A stretch of 64,000 bases of DNA, taken from NCBI RefSeq assembly GCF_003612015.1, contig NZ_RARB01000003.1:455673-519672 (forward strand). Direction: 5' to 3'. Source of the stretch: Pantoea piersonii (GTDB lineage Bacteria; Pseudomonadota; Gammaproteobacteria; Enterobacterales; Enterobacteriaceae). The translations under genes and the position numbers were made by a program. Below, in pieces: positions 31,013-42,100 of the stretch. The notes beneath the pieces are model-generated. The model worked only from the letters and a program-made list of their open reading frames with translations, was not told where the DNA came from and made no database searches. Within the stretch, counting starts at the first letter, position 1, and each line of letters begins with the position of its first letter.

Positions 31013-31276
31013 ATGAAAATCAAAACAACCATCGCAACCGTTAGTCTGCTTTCCGTAATCGCATTTGGCGCTCAGGCAGCGCAGCTGATTACTGGCGATC
31101 AGGCGCAGACTATGCAGCCTGCGGGAACAGTGACCATCAGCGGTACAGCCGGCTCGCCGATGGATTATCGCGCGCAGCTTTCTCAGAAAGCCGATGAACA
31201 AGGCGCCAGCGCCTATAAAGTGATCGAAGCGCGCACCGGCGACAGCTACCACTTCACTGCCGAACTTTATAAGTAA
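31013..31276 (+). CDS. YhcN/BhsA-family DUF1471 periplasmic protein, paralog 3
   Basis: An 87-residue paralog with a signal peptide and the DUF1471 domain (VTISGTAGSPMDYRAQLSQK, GASAYKVIEARTGDSY), ending FTAELYK. The ribosome binding site is GAGGAG. It shares the LSQKAD block with paralog 2 and GTAGSP with paralog 1, so the three probably arose by local duplication. A strong intrinsic terminator follows. Function beyond stress association in the family is not known. Confidence 0.88.
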   Translation: MKIKTTIATVSLLSVIAFGAQAAQLITGDQAQTMQPAGTVTISGTAGSPMDYRAQLSQKADEQGASAYKVIEARTGDSYHFTAELYK

Positions 31277-31304
31277 TTCCTCGTCAACTACTGACGAACC
31301 CCTT

Positions 31305-31329
31305 GGCCCCGCTTGTCGGGGCCCTTTTT
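31305..31329 (+). terminator. Terminator of the yhcN cluster
   Basis: A 7-bp GC stem (GGCCCCG with CGGGGCC), a 5-nt loop and a C-T5 run lie right after the third paralog, just before the convergent barstar-like gene. Confidence 0.88.
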
Positions 31330-31333
31330 CGGG

Positions 31334-31603
31334 TTACTTAATATTAAAGCGGAGCTGGCCTTCCAGCTCCTCTTCCGCTTCGTCAAAAAGCAGTATCAGC
31401 GCGCCATAGCGCCGCTTCTGCCCCTTTCCAAGATGAATAAATTCAATTTCCAGCGGCATCGGCAGCTCTTCGCCGGTGAGCACGTCCCATAACGCGTCCA
31501 GATCGCTGATGCGGTGCGCATTCAGAGCGAAGCGCTCGCTAAACTGACGAAAAAAATGCGACTGGTCGACAATCTCGTTAAAGTCGAAACGCTCGGTTTT
31601 CAT
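31334..31603 (-). CDS. yhcO: Barstar-family protein (YhcO-like)
   Basis: An 89-residue acidic protein of the barstar (ribonuclease inhibitor) family, equivalent to E. coli YhcO, which also sits beside yhcN. It keeps DLDALWDVL and the strongly conserved C-terminal part LILLFDEAEEELEGQLRFNI. No barnase-like ribonuclease is visible nearby, so a toxin-antitoxin role is unsupported here. It is followed (in map order) by the dehydrogenase gene on the same strand with a 49-bp gap and may be cotranscribed with it. Confidence 0.88.
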   Translation of the reverse strand: MKTERFDFNEIVDQSHFFRQFSERFALNAHRISDLDALWDVLTGEELPMPLEIEFIHLGKGQKRRYGALILLFDEAEEELEGQLRFNIK

Positions 31604-31652
31604 AGTGAAGGCTCCTGTCCTTCCTTACCGGGCGGCCGGAGCCGCCCGCGCG

Positions 31653-33113
31653 TTAATTTTCGCTCAGGCCGCCAATATGCAGCGCTTTGACTTCCAGATA
31701 CTCCTCCAGGCCAAGCACTGACCCTTCTCGTCCCAGCCCCGACTCTTTGACGCCGCCGAACGGCGCCAGCTCGGTCGATACCGCACACTCGTTGATGCCA
31801 ATCATGCCGCTTTCAAGCGCGGCCGAAACGCGAAAGACGCGCTGCAGGTTTTGGGTATAGAAATAAGCCGCCAGTCCGAATTCCGTATCGTTGGCGCGGC
31901 GAATGACCTCCGCCTCATCGCTAAAACGAAAACAGGCCGCTACCGGTCCGAACGTCTCTTCCTGCGCCAGCTTCATCTCTTCGTGCGCGTCGGCAATGAC
32001 CGTCGGCTGCCAGAAGTTGCCGCCCAGCGCGTGACGCTCACCGCCGGTGACGATCCGGCCGCCTTTGGCTTTCGCGTCTTTAACGTGCTCTTCAACTTTA
32101 TCCACGGCGGAAGCCTCGATCAGCGGGCCTACCACCACGCCCTCTTCTGCGCCGTTGCCAACCTTAAGCTTTTTCACTTCGTCAGCCAGCTGATTCACGA
32201 ATCGATCGTAAACGGCATCATGAATATAGAAGCGGTTAACGCTGACGCAGACCTGACCGGCATTGCGAAATTTATTGGCAATCGCGCCTTTCACCGCTGC
32301 GTCAATATCCGCATCGTCAAAGACGATATAGGGCGCATTGCCCCCCAGCTCCATCGATACCTTTTTCATCGTCTCGGCGGCGTTGCGCACCAGCGTCTTA
32401 CCAACCTGGGTCGATCCGGTAAAGGAGATTTTCCGTACCGCCTTGCTCGCCATAATCGCATCGCTGATCGCGTGCGTATCGCCAGCCACCGCGTTAAGCA
32501 CGCCATCCGGTACGCCTGCCTTTTTCGCCAGCGCCAGCAGGGCGAAGGCGCTCAGCGGAGTGTTGTTGGCTGGTTTGATAATGCCGGTGCAGCCCGCCGC
32601 CAGCGCCGGGCCGAGTTTGCGCGTTAACATCGCCATGGGGAAATTCCATGGCGTAATCGCGGCTACCACGCCGATCGGTTCGCGCGTAGCCAGGATGCGC
32701 GAGCCGGGTTTGGCGGGTGGGATAATTTCGCCGTTAGCGCGCTTCGCCTGTTCGGCAAACCACTGAATAAAGCTGGCAGCGTATTCCACTTCGCCTTCCG
32801 CCTCTTTGAGTGGCTTACCCTGCTCGGCGGTCATCAACTGCGCCAGCCAGGCTTTGTTCTCGATCATCAGTTGATACCAGCGATAAAGGATTTCCGATCG
32901 CGCTTTGGCTGTCTGCGCGCGCCAGGCGGGAAAGGCGCGTTCAGCTGCGGCAATCGCCTGCTCGGTTTCGGCTTTTCCCGCTTTCGCGACGGTGGCCAGC
33001 ACCTCGCCCGTAGCCGGGTTTAACACATCAAAGGTAGCGGCGGTGCGGCGCCACTCGCCGTCGGCCAGATAGCCGGTCTGAAAAAGCTCGCTGTCGTGCA
33101 GTGGGGTCGTCAT
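31653..33113 (-). CDS. NAD(P)-dependent succinate-semialdehyde dehydrogenase (GabD/Sad type)
   Basis: A 486-residue aldehyde dehydrogenase that probably oxidises succinate semialdehyde to succinate, as in GABA breakdown. The catalytic set is complete: Asn157 (TPWNF), Glu255 (MELGGN) and the nucleophile Cys289 (GQVCVSVNR). The cofactor motif is GSTQVGK and the C-terminal FGGVKESGLGREG block is typical of GabD and Sad. No gabT or gabP lies nearby, so the true substrate could be another semialdehyde. In E. coli yhcO is directly followed by aaeB, so this gene is an addition to the conserved order. Confidence 0.85.
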   Translation of the reverse strand: MTTPLHDSELFQTGYLADGEWRRTAATFDVLNPATGEVLATVAKAGKAETEQAIAAAERAFPAWRAQTAKARSEILYRWYQLMIENKAWLAQLMTAEQGKPLKEAEGEVEYAASFIQWFAEQAKRANGEIIPPAKPGSRILATREPIGVVAAITPWNFPMAMLTRKLGPALAAGCTGIIKPANNTPLSAFALLALAKKAGVPDGVLNAVAGDTHAISDAIMASKAVRKISFTGSTQVGKTLVRNAAETMKKVSMELGGNAPYIVFDDADIDAAVKGAIANKFRNAGQVCVSVNRFYIHDAVYDRFVNQLADEVKKLKVGNGAEEGVVVGPLIEASAVDKVEEHVKDAKAKGGRIVTGGERHALGGNFWQPTVIADAHEEMKLAQEETFGPVAACFRFSDEAEVIRRANDTEFGLAAYFYTQNLQRVFRVSAALESGMIGINECAVSTELAPFGGVKESGLGREGSVLGLEEYLEVKALHIGGLSEN

Positions 33114-33223
33114 AGGTTCGCTCCTGTCAGTTCTTTTCCTGTCAGAAAAGTATAGATGGCAAAAGCAGGCGTTTTAGTGAAGGCGTGGCATTGAGAGGCC
33201 GCTGCGCCGGGCAGCGGCCAGAT

Positions 33224-35179
33224 TCAGATTTGGATGAGGGTGTTCTGGTATTTGCTCAGCATATCGGCGAGACGCTTCACCGGCTCGGTAACGCTAAGCG
33301 GCGCGTCATACTGCACCAGCTTCTGCTGATAGACATCGAACTCCGCCAGCAGCTGTTCGAAATAGTGTCGACGTTTCTCATCGCTGCGCGCCGAAATTAC
33401 CCGATCTGCCGTGTAGCGCAGCTGGCGGTGAAAGGCCGACAGGTCGGCATTGACCGGCACAGCCGCGTTACGCAGCCGCTGGTGGCCGATAATCAGCGTC
33501 AGCGCGATGCGATATTTATCGATATCGCCAGGGAACAGGTTCAGCAACATAAACAGCTGCTGATAAAGCGCAGGCAGATGGTTTTCGCGGCGGCGCGCCT
33601 GGTTGGTCGTCATCGCCGAAACGGCCGCATACATAAAGCGGTTCAGCAGCTTGCGTCCGGTACGCGCTTTCGATTTGTCGCGGATAAGCAGGATCACCAT
33701 CATCGCCACGAAGCAGCCGATCACCTGCCCCAGCACGTTGTCGAGAAAAACGTTGAACTGGAATTTCATCGGGTTATCGAGCACCAGCACGTTCAGGGTG
33801 CCGATCAGCGCGCCGAGGGTACCGATCTGGCGACGCTGTACGAAAATACCGCCGACAAAACCGAGCAGCCCGATGGCGATACAGAGCAACAGCGCGCTCT
33901 GCTGCGTATTCGGCAGCACAAAGATAAAATAGAGCGCGCCGAGCGGCACCGCTACGGTCATGCCGTAGAGAAAGTCTTTTGCCATCATCAGCGGATTGGG
34001 CACGCGCATCGCCAGCGCGGTGATCACCGCCAGCATTACCATGCAGCCGCTGCCGGATGTCCAGCCGGTATAGAGCCAGAACAGCGAGCCGAGCGCAGTA
34101 GCGACAAAGGTGCGGATGCCGTTAATCATCGCGTGGTGCGTTTCAGCGGAACGCGCCTGAATCACCACTTCGCGCTCAAGAATGCCCTCTTCCAGCGACG
34201 TGATGCGGCTGTTGCTTTTAATGCCTTTCAGCAGCAATAAATATTCCGTCGCCGCGCCGACCCAGCTGGCCAGCGTCACGGGCGCTTTGCCGTCGCTGCT
34301 GGCGCCGATGACCCGTCGCATGACCTTCATGCGCCTGTGCACGTCGGCGACGTTTTCCACATCCTTTTCTATCAGCAGCCGATACTGAGGCGGAATATAT
34401 TCCGGGCGCGCGTTCTGGATCAGAAAGGTTTCCGCCGCCTGGGTAATCATGGTCAGCGAAAGCGTGCTGAGCATTTGCAGGCGGCGGTTGGCGTTTTGCC
34501 AGCGCGAGGATTCCATCATCAATTGGCCGCGCATGGTGCCAAGCGCCGAGGTGCGACGCACCAGCGCGCTCCACGCCTTGTCGACTTCCTCTTTGTCCTC
34601 ATGCGCAACGCAGAGCTGCAGCAGGCGGTAATGCGCGACCAGCAGCGAATCGACCTCATTGTCGATCACCTTTTTAATGGAGCGCGGCGAGAAGATCATA
34701 TCAGCCAGGATGGCGCAGAGGATGCCGAGCACAATCTCGCTACAGCGCTCCACCGCAAACTGCGGCGCCAGCGTCAGCCCGCCGCTGGCGTCTGAGGTCA
34801 CGACGATAATCAGCGCGGTATAGCCCGCCAGGCCCAGCGCGTAGGAGTTTTCAACTTTGATTAGCGAGGAGAGCCAGACGCAGACGCCCGCCCAGAGACA
34901 GCAGAGCAACAGCATGACTACTGGCGCGCGCACGGTGGCGATCATGATGGTCAGCGCAGCGATACAGCCAATAAAGGTGCCGATAATACGCAAAATGCCG
35001 CGGTAGCGCAGCGCGCCGGAATAGGGATCGCCGCCGGCGACAAAAGCGGTGCCGCCGGCGACGATGCCAGCGGTCATCACCGCCCAGCGGGGCGTTTCAA
35101 GGTTGAGATGAAAGCCGATCAGCAGCGCCGCTACCAGCGCGAAGGTCAGCTTGACCGGGAAACGCAGGAACTCGATCAT
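33224..35179 (-). CDS. aaeB: AaeB, aromatic carboxylic acid efflux pump subunit
   Basis: AaeB is the inner-membrane channel subunit of the AaeAB pump that exports p-hydroxybenzoate and related acids. The 651-residue protein (E. coli 655) is an FUSC/ArAE-family transporter: two sets of hydrophobic helices (about 10-155 and 355-490) separated by a soluble domain. A C-terminal soluble region follows. It starts 11 bp after aaeA, so aaeX-aaeA-aaeB form one operon under AaeR. Confidence 0.95.
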   Translation of the reverse strand: MIEFLRFPVKLTFALVAALLIGFHLNLETPRWAVMTAGIVAGGTAFVAGGDPYSGALRYRGILRIIGTFIGCIAALTIMIATVRAPVVMLLLCCLWAGVCVWLSSLIKVENSYALGLAGYTALIIVVTSDASGGLTLAPQFAVERCSEIVLGILCAILADMIFSPRSIKKVIDNEVDSLLVAHYRLLQLCVAHEDKEEVDKAWSALVRRTSALGTMRGQLMMESSRWQNANRRLQMLSTLSLTMITQAAETFLIQNARPEYIPPQYRLLIEKDVENVADVHRRMKVMRRVIGASSDGKAPVTLASWVGAATEYLLLLKGIKSNSRITSLEEGILEREVVIQARSAETHHAMINGIRTFVATALGSLFWLYTGWTSGSGCMVMLAVITALAMRVPNPLMMAKDFLYGMTVAVPLGALYFIFVLPNTQQSALLLCIAIGLLGFVGGIFVQRRQIGTLGALIGTLNVLVLDNPMKFQFNVFLDNVLGQVIGCFVAMMVILLIRDKSKARTGRKLLNRFMYAAVSAMTTNQARRRENHLPALYQQLFMLLNLFPGDIDKYRIALTLIIGHQRLRNAAVPVNADLSAFHRQLRYTADRVISARSDEKRRHYFEQLLAEFDVYQQKLVQYDAPLSVTEPVKRLADMLSKYQNTLIQI

Positions 35180-35190
35180 ATCGGCCCCGC

Positions 35191-36123
35191 TTAACCAAAC
35201 TCACGCAGGCGATTAAAGAGACGCGCCATTGGCGAAGTCTGCGTATCGGCGCGGTCGTTTTGCCCGGTGATCACTACCGTTGCGGTGGTGCCCGCCGGGA
35301 AGCGGTTGCCAGGCTGCTGATCGAGACGGATGCGCACCGGCACACGCTGCGCCAGTCGTACCCACTCCAGATTAGAGTCCACGGTCGCCATGCCTTTGCT
35401 GTCGACCGAGCTGCTGCTGTTGGTCACGCCAGCCGCGACGCTGTCGACGGTGCCGCGCAGCACCACATTGCTGCCGAGCGGCGTCACTTCCGCGCGATAG
35501 CCAGGCTCGACGCCGTGCAGCTTGGTCTCTTCAAGATAGGCCAGCACATAGAAGGAGTGCTGTTGCACCAGCGCCACCGCGACCGAACCGCGCGTAATGA
35601 ATTCGCCCTCATAGACGTTGAGGTTGGTCACCCAGCCATCGGATGGCGCGGTGATGGCGGTTCGATCCAGATCGATTTTCGCCAGGTCGCGCGTGGCGAT
35701 CGATTTCGCCAGTTGATGTTCCGTGGTTTGCAGGTCGTTGTTCGCCTGGTCGATCGCTTCGCGCGACATCGCCGAGGTGCCCAGCTGGTTGCGGCGCGCC
35801 GCTTCACGGCGTTTCTCACTTACCAGCGCCTGATAATATTCGACATCGGCCTGCGCCTGATCCAGCGCTTTTTGATAACGCGGACGATCCACCACAAACA
35901 GGGTGTCACCCTTCTTCACCAGCTGGTTGTCATGTACAGGCACGTCAGTGATCAGGCCTGTCACATCCGGCGAGATAGCCACGACATCCGCAGCGAATTT
36001 AGCGTCACGCGTCCACGGCGACTCGGTGTAAAACACCCAGGCGCGGAAGATGATAACCACAGCGATGATGACCAGCAGGATAGTAATCGCGTAACGCGCG
36101 ATTTTTCTTATTAGCGATTTCAC
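35191..36123 (-). CDS. aaeA: AaeA, membrane-fusion subunit of the aromatic acid pump
   Basis: AaeA is the periplasmic adaptor of the AaeAB pump. The 310-residue protein has one N-terminal membrane helix ([20 protein letters not shown]) and HlyD/EmrA-type lipoyl halves ([14 protein letters not shown] and [19 protein letters not shown]). These flank a coiled-coil hairpin (about 85-150). It starts 7 bp after aaeX. Size and sequence match E. coli AaeA. Confidence 0.96.
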   Translation of the reverse strand: MKSLIRKIARYAITILLVIIAVVIIFRAWVFYTESPWTRDAKFAADVVAISPDVTGLITDVPVHDNQLVKKGDTLFVVDRPRYQKALDQAQADVEYYQALVSEKRREAARRNQLGTSAMSREAIDQANNDLQTTEHQLAKSIATRDLAKIDLDRTAITAPSDGWVTNLNVYEGEFITRGSVAVALVQQHSFYVLAYLEETKLHGVEPGYRAEVTPLGSNVVLRGTVDSVAAGVTNSSSSVDSKGMATVDSNLEWVRLAQRVPVRIRLDQQPGNRFPAGTTATVVITGQNDRADTQTSPMARLFNRLREFG

Positions 36124-36130
36124 TTAAACC

Positions 36131-36334
36131 TCAGACGAATAGACGGGATACCAGGTAAAACACACAGCAATAGAGCGCCGTGTTAAAAAGCGCCGGATGC
36201 CAGACGAGATCGTAAATCCCGCTCGGCGTCAACAGGCGTTTCACTAACCAGAACAGCATTAGCGAGACGATTAACTCAATGAAAATGGGCGGGAAAGAGA
36301 GCCCAAACACGACAAAAACCGGAAGCACACTCAT
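36131..36334 (-). CDS. aaeX: AaeX, DUF1656 small membrane protein
   Basis: A 67-residue protein with two hydrophobic helices, equivalent to E. coli AaeX, the first gene of the aaeXAB operon. DUF1656 proteins regularly travel with FUSC-type efflux pumps, but their exact role is not settled. It is divergent from aaeR with a 272-bp gap that should contain the AaeR operator. Confidence 0.93.
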   Translation of the reverse strand: MSVLPVFVVFGLSFPPIFIELIVSLMLFWLVKRLLTPSGIYDLVWHPALFNTALYCCVFYLVSRLFV

Positions 36335-36572
36335 CAGGGATCCTTAGTACGACCTTGCCGGGATGATCCTTAGCCTGCCCGGCTGCAAGCCGCAACGAGT
36401 TGGTGGCGGATGGCAGCATCCGAACCACTGCTGAGTAAATAATAGCGTATCATCGGGCAGCAACAGACGTTTTACAGCAGACCGGCTTAACCCTTCCCGG
36501 ACAAAAGCGAATCACCGGGAAATACCCGGGCGCGCATATAGTAACGCGCCTGACTATACGTTTTCTACAGAA

Positions 36573-36588
36573 TGTGAGCTAAATCACT
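36573..36588 (+). promoter_or_regulatory. CRP-like site in the aaeX-aaeR gap
   Basis: TGTGA-N6-TCACT matches the CRP core at nine of ten positions and lies 18 bp before the aaeR ATG. That position would block, rather than aid, aaeR initiation. It could affect aaeXAB on the other strand only from a distance. Function is inferred. Confidence 0.5.
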
Positions 36589-36606
36589 TTTTAATCAGAG
36601 TAAACA

Positions 36607-37524
36607 ATGGAACGACTGAAGGGCATGTCCATTTTCGCCAAAGTGGTTGAATTAGGGTCTTTTACCGCCGCCGCGCGCCAGCTTCACCTCAGCGTTTCGT
36701 CTATCAGTCAGATTGTGGCGAAACTGGAAGATGAGCTACAGGTTAAGCTGCTTAACCGCAGCACGCGCAGTATCGGCCTGACCGAGGCGGGTAAAATCTA
36801 CTATCAGGGCTGTCGCCGTATGCTGGCTGAAGCCTCGCAGGTGCATGAGCAGCTCTACGCTTTCAACAACACGCCGATTGGCACGCTGCGTATCGGCAGC
36901 TCCTCGACGATGGCGCAAAACGTCCTCGCGGAGATGACCAGCAATATGCTGCGTGAGTACCCTGGTCTGAGCGTGAATCTGGTTGCGGGCATCCCGGCGC
37001 CGGATCTGATCGCCGACGGGCTGGACCTGGTCATCCGCGTCGGCGCGCTGAAAGACTCCAGCCTGTTTTCTCGCCGCCTCGGCGCGATGCCGATGGTGGT
37101 ATGCGCGGCGAAAAGCTATCTGCAGCAGCACGGCACGCCGGAGAAACCGGCCGACGTCGATAACTTCGCCTGGCTTGAATATAGCGTTCGTCCGGATAAT
37201 AACTTTGAGCTGATCGCGCCCGAAGGGCTGGTTACTCGCCTGTCGCCGCAGGGCCGTTTCGTCACCAACGACTCGCTGACGCTGATCCGCTGGCTGAAAG
37301 CCGGCAACGGCATCGCCTATGTGCCGATGATGTGGGTGATTGAAGAGATTAATGCGGGCGAAATCGACATCCTTTTCCCGCAGTATCAGTCCGATCCGCG
37401 TCCGGTTTATGCGCTCTATACCGAAAAAGATAAGCTGCCGCTTAAGGTACAGGTCTGTATAGACTATCTGACTGAATATTTCCAGCAGGTGGCGGAGCAG
37501 TATCAACAGCACCGCGCAAGCTGA
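36607..37524 (+). CDS. aaeR: AaeR, LysR-family activator of aaeXAB
   Basis: AaeR activates the aromatic acid efflux operon when aromatic carboxylic acids accumulate. The 305-residue protein has the LysR winged helix (LGSFTAAARQLHLSVSSISQ, about residues 17-36) and a type-2 periplasmic-binding-fold effector domain (about 90-295). It is the usual divergent neighbour of aaeX. Confidence 0.94.
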   Translation: MERLKGMSIFAKVVELGSFTAAARQLHLSVSSISQIVAKLEDELQVKLLNRSTRSIGLTEAGKIYYQGCRRMLAEASQVHEQLYAFNNTPIGTLRIGSSSTMAQNVLAEMTSNMLREYPGLSVNLVAGIPAPDLIADGLDLVIRVGALKDSSLFSRRLGAMPMVVCAAKSYLQQHGTPEKPADVDNFAWLEYSVRPDNNFELIAPEGLVTRLSPQGRFVTNDSLTLIRWLKAGNGIAYVPMMWVIEEINAGEIDILFPQYQSDPRPVYALYTEKDKLPLKVQVCIDYLTEYFQQVAEQYQQHRAS

Positions 37525-37550
37525 CAGCCCGCCTGATGGCAGGCTGTCAG
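37521..37550. other. Hairpin between convergent aaeR and tldD
   Basis: A 9-bp outer stem (CTGACAGCC with GGCTGTCAG) with a further 3-bp inner stem spans the aaeR stop codon. There is no T-run, so termination in either direction is only possible, not shown. Confidence 0.4.
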
Positions 37551-37555
37551 GAGTA

Positions 37556-39001
37556 TCAGGCGGTGCCGCCGATAGTAAGCTTATCCAGCTTCAGCGTCGG
37601 CTGGCCGACGCCAACCGGCACGCTCTGCCCCTCTTTGCCGCATACGCCGACGCCTTTATCCAGCGCCAGATCGTTGCCAACCATAGAGATTTGCTGCATC
37701 GCCTCAATGCCGGAACCGATCAGCGTGGCGCCTTTCACCGGTTTCGTCACTTTGCCGTTCTCAATCAGATAGGCTTCTGAGGTGGAGAAGACAAACTTGC
37801 CGGAGGTGATGTCCACCTGGCCGCCGCCAAAGTTAGGCGCGTAAAGGCCATACTCGACGCTTTCAATAATCTCCTGCGGCGTCGATTTGCCTGCCAGCAT
37901 ATAGGTGTTGGTCATACGCGGCATCGGCAGGTGCGCATAGGATTCGCGGCGGCCGTTGCCGGTCGGCGCGACGCCCATCAGACGTGCGTTGAGTTTGTCC
38001 TGCATATAGCCTTTCAACACGCCGTTTTCGATCAGTACGTTGTACTGGCCAGGAACGCCTTCATCATCCACCGCCAGCGAACCGCGCAGCCCTTCAATGG
38101 TGCCGTCATCGACTACGGTGCAAAGCTCTGACGCCACCAGCTGGCCCATTTTGCCGCTGAATACCGAGGTTTCGCGGCGGTTGAAATCGCCCTCCAGACC
38201 ATGGCCTACCGCTTCGTGCAACAGCACGCCCGGCCAGCCAGCGCCCAGCACTACCGGCAACGTGCCCGCTGGCGCGGCGACGGCGGAGAGATTGACCAGC
38301 GCCATACGCACCGCTTCTTTCGCCCAGGCGTCGGCGCGCACGTCGCCATTTTCATCGGCGAGGAAGAATTCGTAGCCGACGCGCGCACCGCCGCCGCTGG
38401 CGCCGCGCTCGCGTTTGCCCTGATCCTCCACCAGCACGCTGACAGAGAGCCGCACCAGCGGGCGCACATCCGTCGCCAGCGTACCGTCGGTCGCTGCGAC
38501 CAGCACCTGCTCATAGACGCCGCTCAGGCTGGCATTAACTTCCTGCACGCGCGCGTCTGCGGCGCGCGCCACTTTGTCCACGCGCTGCAGCAGGGCGATT
38601 TTATCCTCGCGCGTCAGGCTGTCGAGCGGGTTAATAGGCTGATAGAGCGCGCGATGCATTACGTTCGACAGCGTATGCGCCTTGCCGTTGCCCTGTTCGC
38701 GCACAATGCTGCGCGCCGCTTCCGCCGACTGGCGCAGCGCGTTCAGGGTGATCTGGTCGGCATAGGCGAAGCCGGTTTTTTCGCCGCTGACGGCGCGCAC
38801 GCCAACGCCCTGGTCAATATGCCAGGAGCCGTCTTTGATGATTTTGTCTTCCAGCACCCAGGACTCATGGAAGCTGGACTGAAAATAGAGATCGGCATAA
38901 TCCAGACGACGTTCTGAAAGCTGCCCTAACAGGGAAAACAGGTCCTGCTGATTAATATTGTTAGCAGTTAGCAACTGCTCACTTACCAGGTTCAGAGTCA
39001 T
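37556..39001 (-). CDS. tldD: TldD, metalloprotease subunit
   Basis: TldD forms with TldE a zinc-dependent protease that trims the leader of microcin B17-type peptides, degrades CcdA and acts on unfolded peptides. The 481-residue protein holds the HExxxH zinc motif as HEAVGH at 262-267 and the C-terminal [10 protein letters not shown] segment that brings the third metal ligand. The partner tldE is not in this window; it lies elsewhere in E. coli as well. It follows yhdP by 126 bp. Confidence 0.96.
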   Translation of the reverse strand: MTLNLVSEQLLTANNINQQDLFSLLGQLSERRLDYADLYFQSSFHESWVLEDKIIKDGSWHIDQGVGVRAVSGEKTGFAYADQITLNALRQSAEAARSIVREQGNGKAHTLSNVMHRALYQPINPLDSLTREDKIALLQRVDKVARAADARVQEVNASLSGVYEQVLVAATDGTLATDVRPLVRLSVSVLVEDQGKRERGASGGGARVGYEFFLADENGDVRADAWAKEAVRMALVNLSAVAAPAGTLPVVLGAGWPGVLLHEAVGHGLEGDFNRRETSVFSGKMGQLVASELCTVVDDGTIEGLRGSLAVDDEGVPGQYNVLIENGVLKGYMQDKLNARLMGVAPTGNGRRESYAHLPMPRMTNTYMLAGKSTPQEIIESVEYGLYAPNFGGGQVDITSGKFVFSTSEAYLIENGKVTKPVKGATLIGSGIEAMQQISMVGNDLALDKGVGVCGKEGQSVPVGVGQPTLKLDKLTIGGTA

Positions 39002-39127
39002 CGTATCTCGCTCGTTTTATGCTCGGATAATGAGGGTGTCGCACTCATTCTGCGCCAGAGCCTTTTGGCCCTGCGCTGATAAAGTCAGATTTTACTAGCC
39101 TGCGGCAATTCCCGGACGGCGTCAAAT

Positions 39128-42100
39128 TCACTTCTTCTCTTCTTCGCGCGGTTTGCGCAGCACTTCATTAATTTGCGGCTTATCCAGCGGGCCGTCGATG
39201 TGGTAACGCAGCAGTGAGATTTTATTCCACAGCGGCCCCAGCACTTTGCTGGCCGCGAATACCGCCGCGCCCACAACCGGATTGATGGCGAAGGCAGTCG
39301 CTACGCCTACAGAGGCGGAGATCTCCGGCGCGACGACCGCTTCCATATCGATATTGCGCTTCACTAAATCTACCTTGCCCTGCATAGCGATATCCGCTTC
39401 CAGGCCATCCACCAGCAGGTTATCTGTGCGCATCACGCCATTTTCAATCCACGCGGTGCCATTGATGGAGTCGAAATAGAAGCCGTCATTATTAAAGGTA
39501 TCGCTAAAATCGAAACGCAGCTTACGCAGCAGCGCATCGAAGCTCATCAGACGCAGCAGCTGTCCCGCCGTCCCGGTATTGACGTCGGCAATCTGTCCTT
39601 TGCCGAAATGGGTTTTAAGCGTGCCGCTCATCGTCTCTTCTGAAGGCTGCCACGGTGCCGAGCGCCAGTGTAGATCGTAATCGACCCTGAACGAGGCGTC
39701 GCGCAGCGGCGTGTTGACCCCAAACCAGTTGGTGGCATTGTTGATATTGCTGCCGCTCAGCGTGCCTTTCAGCGAGGTGCGCGGGGCGTTGGGGCTGTTG
39801 ACCCATTCGCCGGAGACGTTAAGACGCGAGCTGCCCGTATCGACCAGCCCGTTAGTAAGCGCTAACGTATCACCTTTCGGCGCAACCTGCGCCTGAATTC
39901 GGCCAAATTTCTGTCCGCGCAGCCAGCACTCGGCGCAGCTTAACTGCAGCGCTGGCCAGCGACTGAAATCAATTTTGCTGGCCTGCTGCTGCCGCTCCGC
40001 GCTGCTGCTGTCGCCGCTTTGCCATTCGGGGTTGTAGTAAAGGTAGTCGAGCGCCACGCGCCACGCGGCGTTTTGCGCCATCGCCAGCGTGCCGCGAATT
40101 TCGCGCCCTTTGATAGCGACGCTGCTGTTGCCGTTGACGCCTTGCTCAAGGGTAGCGTCCACGTCATGCCACTGCTGCCCCGCCAGCGTGACCGCCGGGC
40201 TGCGCAAGGTGAAGTCGCCCGGTAAGGCGACGCCGCCCATCTCGTTCGCGCCGCGTCCGTTACCGGCGCCGCCCGCCATCATCAATCCTGCCCAGGCTTC
40301 TCCGTCCAGCGCCGGCAGATTCAACACCATGCCGGCGCGATCGGGCAGCGCAGGTTTGCTGCGCGTATCGTTAAGCCAGATACCGCGATCGACACGCAGC
40401 TGCGGCTCCAGTATCCAGCGGCTGTTGAAACGATGGCGATGCGCCACGCTGCCGCTGAGTTCGAACTGTTTCAGATCGCCGCTGGCGTTAACTTCGACAG
40501 GCATCGCTGCGCCGCTCGCTTTATCAAGCGGTGCAGGTAAGCGACTGCTTACTTCTTTCGCGTCGCCTTTGAGGTTGATGTCATATCGCGCGCCGCCCTG
40601 ATGCGGCAGCGTAATGTTAACGTCTCCCTGCCACGGCAGATGTCCGCTAAGCTGACTGGCGATCTGTGCAGGCACTTTCGACAGTTTCGCCGGTTGCCAG
40701 TCGCCGTCGAGTTTGATGTTAATGCCGAAGTCTTGCGGATTCTCTTTAGTGCTAAAGCTGACGTTGACCGGCTGACCGAACCAGTTCGCCTGAAGCCTGT
40801 CGCTATCCAGATTGCCGTTATTGAAGCGGAAACGCCCGGTCAGGTTCTCTAAAGTAGTACCGAGCGGCTTGATGTGCAGCCCGTTGTTGTTGAGATCCAC
40901 ATTGCCGCTGGCGTGCACCAGCTCGCCGTCGAGCGGAATATCAAGCTTCAGGTGTCCCTGCGTTTTTCCCTTAATCTGCAGCTGTTCCAGCGCCGCGCCC
41001 AGCGACGCTTTCAGCGGCGTATCCTGGAAATAATGTCCGATCTCATCGCCATCGCCGCTGATATCGCCGTCGATAAGCAGCTTCTCTTTCAGGTAATCCG
41101 GGATGACCGCGCTGAAGTTGCTGACATCCACATCGCTCAGCCTGAAGTGAGGCGCCTTCATCCATAGCCCGTCGTTGATGAAGTTGAGATCGATATCCAG
41201 CTGCGTCACGTCAGGCCAGTTGGGTTGAAATGCATAGGTCGCCTGACGCAGCGGCACCCATACCTGAAACATGCCGTCGTTATGGCGGAACGGGAACAGC
41301 TTTGGATTGCCGGCAAACAGCAGCGTGGCGTTATCGACCTGACCGCCTTTAATCGCGCCGCTCAGATAGTGCGTCAGCGCCTTGCCCATTAACGGCTGCG
41401 GGAAGTAGCGCCAGGCGTCCCCCGCGTTGGTAACGCGGATGCCAGCGAGAATATCGAGGCGCGGCTCGCGCCCGAGGTTTTGCTGATAGCGAAAATCGCC
41501 GCGCGCCCAGAGCGAACGCGCCTGCACATCAAGATTGCGGCCATCAAGCGTTAATCCGTTGCCATCGCGTAGCCAGCTCAGCGAGCCGTGCAGCTGATGG
41601 ATCTCCAGCGGCGCATTGAACATGGCGCTATAGGGCACATCAGTGCGACCCATCTCGACGGTCAGCTGGCCGTTGCTGAGGCTGCCGCGCGCTTCGCCGC
41701 TGAGGTTGCTGACGCCTGGCAGCAGCTGCCAGGGTTGCCAGCGGAAATCGCGCCACTTTACCTGCATGCGCGTCTGATCCGGCTGCTGCAAAGGAATGTC
41801 CAGCGCCAGCCCTTCCACGGTGCCCTGCGGCTGGAGCGCGCGCCAGTTTTCAAACAGCGACGGCGACAGCGGCGCGAAGAGCGGCACCAGCGGCGCAATG
41901 CGGTTCAGCGCCAGCTGCGTCGCCCTGACGCGCACTTCGCCCTGATGATCGGGACCGAGCAGCTGTTTATCCTGCGGCGTCCAGAGCAGCGCAAAGTGGC
42001 CCGCAGGCCAGGCCTGGCCGTCGGTGCTGAGACGCGTCTGCGGCACGTTAACCATCCAGCCGTTCTGATAGCGCGAGAGATGCGCGGTCAGGCCATCTAC

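Noticed and set aside
31334..31603. Barstar-like gene as the antitoxin of a local toxin-antitoxin pair
   Set aside because: No ribonuclease-like gene lies nearby, and the same barstar-family gene is a core gene in E. coli without a known toxin.
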